A stretch of 13,891 nt of DNA from Zancudomyces culisetae (lineage: Eukaryota > Kickxellomycota > Harpellomycetes > Harpellales > Legeriomycetaceae). The notes under the pieces are model-generated. The model searched no databases, had not been told where the DNA came from, and saw only the letters and a program-made list of their open reading frames with translations. A program made the position numbers and the translations under genes. Below, piece by piece: positions 1 to 7,800 of this stretch. The stretch is from the NCBI GenBank assembly GCA_001969505.1, contig LSSK01000281.1, positions 3,631 to 17,521 of the forward strand, in the 5' to 3' direction. Positions within the stretch are counted from its first letter, which is position 1. The number at the start of each line of letters is the position of its first letter.

Positions 1-713
1 AGAATTCTTTACAAGAAATCCTAACCAAAATGAAATTTTTTTAGGTGCTTTTGTTTTGTGCTAAAAAGAAATACAGGAATATATACTTTACTGATATATT
101 TTGAAACTAAGCATACTTGATTGTTGATAATACTAGTTGATACAAAACCCAATAACCATTTGAAAGCGTGAGGGAGAAGGGGGATATTAGTCGAGTTCAA
201 GGCACGCCAATTAAATTTAATGTTACTTAATACACTGAAAATTACGCAATTGACCCTCTTTCTTTAGGGGGAAGAAGAGGATGGGGTATGAGAAAGGGAA
301 AGATCAATTTTTTTTAGTATCAAGAGATATTTCAAAAAAGTTACTGGGCTATGAGGCTGCTTCGTAGCTAGTAACATTGTTAATAAGCATCAATACCATA
401 ATTCCACACTAAAAACACAAAAGATTCGTTCATACCGAGAGCATTAATGAGTTTTTTCTTTATTTATTTCGCTCGGCCTGGGCCCCACACTGGCTCTTAA
501 AATACAATCCCTATTTAACAGCTGGTGAACGCAAACCAAACATCTAAAAACAATACTCGTTAAATCAAAAACGTCCAACTCTACGGTGGCAGTATTTTTT
601 GGAATTAAATAAAACATTGGAGGGTCTATAATTACAATAAATTTTAAGACAGGATCGTCTTCCTTAGTACAAAAATACTGAAAAATAACAAAGGATGTGG
701 AAAAAAAGAGGAT
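1..713. other. Left-edge non-coding region
   Basis: No convincing gene is visible here. The rightmost part should be the 3' untranslated region of the minus-strand three-exon gene ending at 714. Positions 19-44 look like the 3' end of a plus-strand intron: TCCTAAC, then a T-run and TTTAG. A gene may therefore enter from the left and end soon after, at TGA 102-104 or TGA 118-120 depending on frame. The rest is AT-rich with a few purine runs, for example around 171-183 and 269-300, and no tRNA-like folding that I could support. Confidence 0.5.
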
Positions 714-1435
714 TCAGTAGTTAATCGTTAAACGATCAGACTCATCTATCAGGTTTTTCAAAAATGATAGTCTGGACTCAAGAGCAAGAGGATCAACACA
801 ACTGTTGCGATTGCAGGCAGGGCTTGCCAAATTTTCATATTTTAATGCTCTTAACTCGGACCTTTGCGTGTTTCTAAAGTTTATATAATTTGGTGTATTT
901 TAGTTTATACTTGGCAGATAATAGGAAGCATTGGGAAAAGAAATAAAACGTAGTAGCAATAACTTGCGAGTTACCTGTGCGCACCGGTGTTTGAAATAGA
1001 ATACAGTGTAGATGGTTCCAGGTTGTCTGTTTTCTCACGGATGCCATTTACATACTCGTAAGCTCCTCGCTTATTTGTCACAAAATCCTGACCTTCATTG
1101 TTGTTATACATTTCTACACACTCCACCATATCTACAAGATACCTTTCTTTTTGCTTAAGGTTTCCTAAAGTGAGAATAGTTAATTATCTGTTATAATTCT
1201 ACTCCACCATAAACACAAAGATATGCTGAAATAGCAATATTTTTCGTTTTCATTGTTACTTACCTTTACTTCTAAAAAAAGAACTTTTCTCTCTATCGAG
1301 ATCTACAGAATACATATCACTTTCATCGTTTAGACGACTTCCAGCGGGAAAGGTTGAGATTACATTAAATCCATTGTCTGAGCAGGGATCTCTCAGATAC
1401 ATGTCCCAATAATCAGCTTCAGTCTCTTCAAACAT
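714..1435 (-). CDS. Three-exon gene, 173-aa protein of unknown function
   Basis: Reconstructed by eye; no single frame shows it. Exons are 1264-1435 (172 nt), 975-1164 (190 nt) and 714-873 (160 nt). The total of 522 nt is exactly 174 codons including TGA, with all three exons open in the joined frame. The first ATG (1435-1433) follows an in-frame TAA 12 codons upstream. Intron 1 starts GTAAGT and intron 2 GTAACT; both end CTTTAG. The product starts MFEETEADYWDMYLRDP and is acidic in its first half. Exon 2 supplies ERYLVDMVECVEMYNNNEG. Exon 3 supplies a C-terminus with two cysteines (SPACNRNSCVDPLALESRL) and a probably helical end, LSFLKNLIDESDRLTINY. I see no signal peptide or membrane segment and do not recognise the family. 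Small multi-intron yeast genes are often meiotic or cell-cycle factors, but that is only analogy. The gene model is fairly sure; the function is unknown. Confidence 0.77.
874..974 (-). other. Intron 2 of the three-exon gene (101 nt), weak donor
   Basis: The donor is CACAG|GTAACT, departing from GTAAGT at position 5. The acceptor is TATAAACTTTAG (ending 874). A branch-like AAACTAAAA lies about 35 nt before the acceptor. Splicing joins AG|A as arginine 121. Unspliced RNA reads AGG TAA, so arginine 121 becomes the last residue. The 53 open codons of exon 3 in the correct phase are the main support. Confidence 0.68.
1165..1263 (-). other. Intron 1 of the three-exon gene (99 nt)
   Basis: The 5' splice site is AAAG|GTAAGT (donor 1263-1258) and the 3' splice site is CTCACTTTAG (ending 1165). 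A plausible branch site is ATTAAC, about 15 nt before the AG; it is weaker than the yeast TACTAAC consensus. Removal joins codon 58 as G|GA (glycine). If retained, translation reads G58-K59 and stops at TAA. Confidence 0.75.
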
Positions 1436-2030
1436 GCTGGCTTTGGTTCTTTTTTTCGTGTACCCGAGTTAATTGTATTAGAGAGCTTGTCTTCTTAGTA
1501 AGAAAAAAATGTTTAACTGTCTAAATATCACAGAAATAACAAATATTTAAATAAACACCAGCTGTTCTTGATAAGTAGTAAAACTCTCAGTGTTTGTGCG
1601 TTTAGTATCTGTGTGTTTGTACCCTTTTATATTTTGTTTTTTTTAATTCCTCAAAAGCCTCTTTACTTTTGGAGTATTTCGTCTAGGTAGTTAATAATTG
1701 TTTGCGTATTTATACGTTTAAATATATATTGTCGTACAGTATTACCATCTCCAAACTAAAAATTTGAAGCTATAGCCAGGTAAAACGTGGTCATTTATAC
1801 CATTTTATTTTCAAGTGGTCATGCATCAAACAACCTTCCACATATTTTAGTGCAGTTTTTTCCGCCTTTTCAGCTTTGGCCTTTTTCCCGGATTTTTATT
1901 TAAAAGTCGACAAAATTTCCTGATTCGTTCGTTTAGGCGTGTGCTCCAAAAATATCAAGCATAATTGAAAAAATTGGAAATTGTGTATGAATTGCCCCTA
2001 GATAATATAGAAAAAGGTGAGGAGAAAATT

Positions 2031-2194
2031 CTGTTGAACTATTGGCTAAGCTCATGTTTGCACGGATTCGCTATAACCTGATGTGTTCTTGTTTTGCCGT
2101 TTTGTTTGCAATTTTTCGCAACCTTCTTATCTAACCAATGTTATAATAAAACGGCTGTTTACCAATAGCTGTTTCAAAATAACCAGTTCAACAG
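2031..2194. repeat. 164-bp segment bounded by a 10-bp perfect inverted repeat
   Basis: CTGTTGAACT at 2031-2040 is matched by its reverse complement AGTTCAACAG at 2185-2194. Inside, CTATTGG near the left end is mirrored by CCAATAG at 2162-2168, and ATTGGCTAAG is partly mirrored by CTTATCTAACCAAT. The outer ends read TGTTG...CAACA, as in yeast long terminal repeats, but no target-site duplication is visible. A solo-LTR remnant, a small inverted-repeat element or chance remain possible. Confidence 0.35.
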
Positions 2195-3351
2195 GAGGGC
2201 TAAGGGCTCCAATCGCATTTATGTTTTAAATTAACGTGATTTAAACGCACTTGCAAACGCATTATTTTTCAACTTGGTCATTGCTTGTATTCAACCACTC
2301 AATGAAAAGCGCTTTTTCTGGAGTACTAAAAATCTTAGTTGCTGAGCATATAACTTCCTAATAATAGAAAAGTCTACAAAAGCTCCAGAAACCTTTGAAA
2401 CGCCAAAAGGTGAAAGTGGACGAGCTAGAAGGATTATTAACAAGAAAAAAAAAGTAAATAGTACGTAGCACCATTCTCTATTCAGAATTCCTGTAGTGGT
2501 ATCTTTTCCAATAGATATACGCTTTATTCCCTATAAGTATGCACACAAAAGTAAATACATGTCTGTGTAAATTTTGTTGATTGTAAGCATTGAGGGGAAG
2601 ATAAAAGAAGACTCAAATCCCCCCCTAGCATGACTGAACCTCCAAAGTAGCCAGCATACACTGCACAACATCTACAACGTTTTTGCTAACAGACTTTGAA
2701 AAAAGGCATACGAACTGGTAAGTCAAGGTCATGGAAAGTGTGGTTCAGGGATATTTCTCAAAACATCAACCAAAGCTCTGCCAATTATCTGTATCGAACT
2801 AGACTCAACATCACATGATTTTTTGGAATTTCAGTATTTAGTGAACTTGAAAAAAAAAATAAACACAACAAGAGCCTGTTTTTCTAGTTGTATATACATT
2901 GTGAATCCAACATTGATTCCCAATGCGTAGAAAAACGTTGGGAGTTTTACATAATCATGAAGGCTGCCAAGTTCTGTTTAGCTAGTAGTACGTGGCGATG
3001 AAAATGCACCTAGAAGGTTGGATGGGATTTCAACCACTGGTGCATCATAAGCTTACATTTGTCATTTTACATCACTATATTTCAAGAACAAACAATTCAC
3101 AATGTCCTTCATCCGTATATTTTTCTTGCAGGCTGTAGGTTTAAGTGTTTTATACCTTATTTACGAGCGCATAACAAGCACGTGATGTACAAAAAAGCCA
3201 AACATTAAAAATAATAAATAACAAAACCTTGGTATATTTTTTTAGCGTAGGGTGATGTTGACACCACTACAACAAGATTAAAAAAAAAGTTAGTCTAGAT
3301 CCATCCATGTGATGAAGAATTAAATACTGTAAACAGCCAGTAGCCTCGTCC

Positions 3352-3442
3352 TTTTTCTTATTTAATGTACATTTGGTGATACGATGATTTGAAAAGTAGT
3401 ATACACTGCAATTCTTTAACAAAAATATGAGAGTGCACCTAG
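3352..3442 (+). repeat. Diverged direct repeat, copy A
   Basis: Shares three collinear exact words with 3765-3870: TTTTTCTTAT (3352-3361), TTGAAAAGTAG (3389-3399) and CAAAAATATGAG (3420-3431). The offsets are 413, 418 and 439 bp, as expected of an old duplication with small indels. A TGAT-ACG element precedes the second word in both copies. The end of this copy (ATGAGAGTGCACCTAG, 3427-3442) also matches 2998-3013 in 14 of 16 positions. Confidence 0.45.
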
Positions 3443-3764
3443 TTTCAAAATGTGCAACAGTTCATACTCTTTAATGAGGTGAGAGGTGATTTCGGATTAA
3501 ATAATAGTAATGATAATATCAGACCTTTTGTAAAAATGAAATATTGTGAATCCATAAGATTATCGCATATCTGAGTATGACCAAAGTTTGGATATTTTTC
3601 GATTTTTTGATAAAACAAAGATATATAAAAAAGTGAATTGGAACTAGAAATGCTAGATAATTGATATTGGTAGCAATAAAAATTTCTTGCTTACTGTGGT
3701 GAAAATGTGATGGAGTAGCTCAGCTATTCATAAACTATGGGTTTATCCATAAATATGCGACTTG

Positions 3765-3878
3765 TTTTTCTTATCAAAAAGTTCGCAGATATCTACTGAT
3801 AACGGCTTGAAAAGTAGGATGTAGGTGTGTGACTTGATACTAACGGCCCTATTCTACGCAAAAATATGAGGGTCTACC
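3765..3878 (+). repeat. Diverged direct repeat, copy B
   Basis: Carries TTTTTCTTAT (3765-3774), TTGAAAAGTAG (3807-3817) and CAAAAATATGAG (3859-3870) in the same order as copy A, about 413-439 bp away. Between the last two words this copy contains a perfect yeast branch-point sequence TACTAAC (3838-3844) that copy A lacks. Confidence 0.45.
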
Positions 3879-4338
3879 CCTACATATATCTATTGCTACT
3901 ATATACCATTATGTGTACTTTATATATAGATGCAAGTATATTCATTTTGATAACTATTCTGTCAATCTGTATTTACAAAGCACACATAAAGTTGCATCAT
4001 TGTTTAATACCATTGAATGCTACCATTTCAATCGAGCGCATAAATAGCATAGCTATCGTTTACACATGTGCTATAGGCTAGTTATTAATCGAAACCGAAA
4101 TACATCTTGTACATCCCATAAGCAACGAAATATTGACCAATATACAAAACCAGTAGTATTGAGTGAAAAAAAAAAGTTCAAGGTATCTGTCAGTTGGTGG
4201 AGATAAAATCACACATAAATTTGTACCTGCTGAGAGGTTTCAACGACCAACACTTCTAGCTGCTCAAACAGGTGGATGAGTGAGGAGGGGAAAGTATGAG
4301 GGCCAAAAATGGCGATTTTGCATATTTATTAATTTTGA

Positions 4339-4357
4339 CCCACCACTAATAGGTGGG
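4339..4357. promoter_or_regulatory. GC-rich hairpin/palindrome upstream of ATG2
   Basis: CCCACC, a 7-nt loop ACTAATA, then GGTGGG: a perfect 6-bp inverted repeat in otherwise AT-rich DNA, 457 bp upstream of the ATG2 start. GTGGGG-like words resemble C2H2 zinc-finger sites of the Mig1 type and could form a dyad. An AGGGG word, resembling the stress-response element CCCCT on the other strand, lies about 50 bp further upstream. The role is inferred from resemblance only. Confidence 0.3.
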
Positions 4358-4814
4358 GGAGATTATTTTTTTTGAGAAAAAACCGTGGATTAAAAAATAC
4401 ACTACTTGAAAATAATTGGCTCAAGTGGTTCAGCTGGTCACATTACACACATGGTAATTGGCATTTTAGGTATATTAAATGTGACAAGGCACAAAAATGC
4501 GTTGCGAATCTAAGAATAAGGGAAACTTACTTGTATTTGGTGATAAATGTTGTAAATTAATGAGGGAACTTAAAGTATCATACAAGAATATACACCAGCA
4601 GGACAGATACTTGTGACACAGCAGTAACTCTGTAGTGATATTTTTAAAAAAAGGCAATTCAGCAAAAACTCGAAAGAGAAGGAGTAGACAAATACAACCG
4701 TAAATATTTTAGGATAAATGTAATTTGACAGATTACCCCTGTCTATACTTAAGAACGAGCGAAGGTACACATATTAGAGACTGAAATACGTAAAATAAAA
4801 AAGTGTGTAATACA

Positions 4815-7800
4815 ATGTGGCCAAGCGGATGGAATTTGAATCTATTCCCCGACAGGGGGTCCCTACAAAAAAGACTGATGAAGTACATATTGCAAAGGTT
4901 TATAGGGAGTTTTATTAAGGATGAATTGGATTGGAATAGAGATTTAGAAGTTCAACTAAGCGAGGGTGTATGTGAGCTTCGAAATTTGAAGATTAATGAG
5001 GAAATTCTCGAAAAGGTTACAGAAAATACCCCATTTGTTGTGGAAAGCGGTAGTTTGGGTAAAGTGAAAGTGGAGATAGCGTGGAGTAAGCTGTTGACAG
5101 GTGGATGTATGTTAGAAATAGATGGAATAGATATAGAGTTAAAGCTAGAACAATCAAAAATGGGCTGTTCAGAAGACGAGGAGGATATGGTAGAATCCTG
5201 GTATTCAGAGGCGGGGAGTATTGTATTAAAAAATAGCTCAGCCAACATAGCTGACGCCTTTCTCAGACAAGAGACACGCTCAGGGCAAAAAAATAGCGAT
5301 AAAATAGCTGAGAGAAGATACGTAGACGGCAATGGTGTTGAGTTTGTTAGTGATTTGGTAGATAGGATAATATTCGGAACCCAAGTAAAAATAAGCAATG
5401 TTAGGATTTCCATAAATTATGGTGATAAGGAGAAGAGCAAAGCTGTTGTGGTCGAGATAAAGTCTATAGAGCTTAAAGAGGGCAAGACAGGAACCGAAAG
5501 TGGTGAAACTAGTGGTGGTGAAGAGGAGGTACGAGGAGGGAGCTGTAGATATGTAAAAATTGAAGAGATAAATAAAAATTTAATAATGAAAGGGTTGAGG
5601 TTGCAGCTGAAAAATGGAAGAAAGGTGAACACGCTAGTTACAGTGATAGAGAAGCAGCCAGTTGTTCGAATCAAATTAAGGAGGCAATTGCCATATGCGC
5701 ACATAGAACGTCTAAGCGGAACAGGTAGGGATGAAAGTGGAGAAGTGGTTGTGGCAATGCCTGGAGAATTTCGAGAATTTCCCATAAAAACAAAAAAACC
5801 TGCTACAGAAGGGCAGAGAGGCGATGATGGTGGGGGGCTGAAGATACTTGGATGGGCGATAGAAATTGAGTTGGGGGTTATAGGAGTAGTTATAACACCA
5901 GACGACCTTGTGGATATTCTTGAGCTGATAGGAAAAAACAAAGAAAAGAAAGAAACAAAGAAAAACAAGAAGGATGAGTTTGACGAGGAACATGGTATGC
6001 AGCAACTATATGAGTCTGGTAACCAGATAGACGGGGCAGTATCGTTAAATATACACAAAATACTGGTGTGTATAATAGCACCTGGAGCAAAGAAGAAGCA
6101 ATGGATGAACGAGCTGAATAGAGTAAATGCATGGGACACAAGTCGTAACTATAGAGAGATAAAAGATAGGTTGGAAATGCACAAGTATATACGGATGGAG
6201 GCGAGCGAAATAAGCGGAAATCTTTTTGGAGAAGTCAGTGTGCAAAAGTTGCAGATAGTTGAACATGACATAGCCCAGAAAGATGAAGAAGAAGTAGAGC
6301 TGGTAAAGTGGGATTGGGGCCTTTCGTCTTTGCAAAAAGATACGGAGAGCGATAAACCCCATATTTTGGGGAAAATTAGCAGTGGAAAGATAAATATGAG
6401 TCCAGTGCAAGTAAAAATGAACATGAAACTTGCAGAAAGATTGAAGTCTTACGGAAGACTGTTTGAGGGGCTTAGAGGAGATGAAGGTAGTGAGGTTCAG
6501 GAAAATAATGCCCAGGAAGCAATAGAGGAGGGTGGCTTTTCAATGGTTGTTGAAACCCCGCTTTTGAGAGCATGGGTTACGTTACCAACAGTGGAGGAAA
6601 TGGAGCATCAGGTATTTGAAGAGTGGTTTAAAATGGGAACAAGTATTGGTGGAGGTAGCAGTAAATATCAACATGTGATAGTTGACTTGGAAAACGTAGA
6701 GATAGGACGCAAGTTGGGTAAAAGCAGTGGGATTAGGGTACTGGGGGGTATGATAAAGGTTAAGCTTCGTGTCGAGAGTATTCGTAAAGCAGATCACCAG
6801 GGAATTCCAGATTCAAATTGGAGGATTAAAGAGGTGGATGTGGCAGAAATTAGGAATAGAGAGCAGCGTATGTATTTGGATATAATTACAAGTAAAGGAC
6901 ATGCTTTAACACACAAGATAAAAATGCTTCAACGAAAGCCAAGTAATATAAATGAGGAGGATAAAGATGATGGTATCCTGCGGAGGGAAACAATCGGTCG
7001 AAAGACATTTGAGGCGGAAATAGAAACAACTAGAGAGTTTCAGCGTAGTTGTCAAAAAGCAGCTCAGTTAAAACTTGAGTGTTTCCTGCCTTTACTAGCT
7101 GTGGAGTTGAATGAAGAGAAGAACAAAGTGGTAAAGGATGTAATGGACGTGGTAAATTTGTACATGAATAAGCTAAATATGGAACAAGCTCAGCAACAAC
7201 AACAACAACAACAACAGCAACAGCAACAGCAAAAAGGGGAGAGTGGTAATAAGCAGACATTATGTTATATGGAAGTGGCGATTCCTGAAATTCAAGTAAA
7301 AGCAAATGCGGATGTTAATATAAAGCTAGTGGATACTTTAGGATTTGGAGTGCTTGGTGTGGAAGAAAAAACATATTTTCATTTAGATAGCAAGACAATA
7401 TCTGTGGGTTTTGGAGAAGACGGACATATAAAATTGATTGAAAGTACATTTGAAGAGGGTAGCAAGAGTGAGCGACCCCAATTGAGCATGGATTATTTGG
7501 TGACACCTCAACTAAGCATGGAGAATGAATTAATGGTAAAAGTGGATTGGACTAGTATAAAAATTGATGAGGATTCTAGGCAAATGATCGAACTGATGAA
7601 GGATAATCACATAGAAGCCTCGAAGAATGGCAGTGGTGACGATCCAAAGGGTGAAGGCGCCAATAGAAGCAATTATACCAATGGTGGTAATAGCAACAAT
7701 GTTAGTCCGTTGGTGGCGGAGGTGAATGTTCGAAATTTGTCAGTGATTGTGGATAACAAGGTGGTGGGAGTTGATGGGATAACATTGAATGTGAGTAATA

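Larger units (their letters stand above)
1436..4814. other. Long divergent gene-free interval (3.4 kb)
   Basis: This lies between the start codons of the minus three-exon gene and ATG2. No frame here looks like a conserved protein. The 71-codon ATG frame at 3866-4081 is hydrophobic and low in complexity and is probably chance. The interval holds an inverted repeat pair (2031-2040 and 2185-2194), diverged direct repeats (about 3352-3442 and 3765-3878), a perfect branch-site sequence TACTAAC (3838-3844), a canonical donor GTAAGT (2718-2723) and a GC-rich hairpin (4339-4357). The spacing is unusually large for a compact yeast genome. Options are two long promoters, a non-coding RNA, decayed mobile DNA or a regional centromere; the sequence alone does not decide. 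Confidence 0.6.

Noticed and set aside
1041-1060. GTATGT inside exon 2 of the three-exon gene as an alternative donor
   Set aside because: Using it would break the otherwise perfect frame through the rest of exon 2 and into exon 3; kept as coding (GAG TAT GTA).
2810-3186. Point centromere of the CDEI-CDEII-CDEIII type next to the CDEI-like words
   Set aside because: No CDEIII core (TTCCGAA with flanks) on either strand at the expected distance.
3309-3315. Perfect C-box GTGATGA suggesting a C/D snoRNA
   Set aside because: No CTGA D-box within about 100 nt and no closing terminal stem.
2898-3554. 12-bp exact direct repeat ATTGTGAATCCA at 2898 and 3543
   Set aside because: The flanks do not extend the match; about one such match is expected by chance in 3.4 kb of AT-rich DNA.
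3866-4081. 71-codon ATG frame with a hydrophobic, Ile/Leu/Tyr-rich product
   Set aside because: It has AT-rich low-complexity composition, no family resemblance, and overlaps the diverged repeat copy B; probably chance.
4417-4470. tRNA A-box-like word TGGCTCAAGTGG
   Set aside because: The D-arm can be drawn, but no anticodon stem, T-arm or B-box follows at the right distance.
4372-4657. Two opposed frames of about 60 codons upstream of ATG2
   Set aside because: The plus frame begins with TTG, the minus frame shows no known motif, and they overlap each other in promoter DNA.
4803-4814. ATG2 start four codons further upstream
   Set aside because: The codon there is GTG; the first ATG in frame is at 4815.
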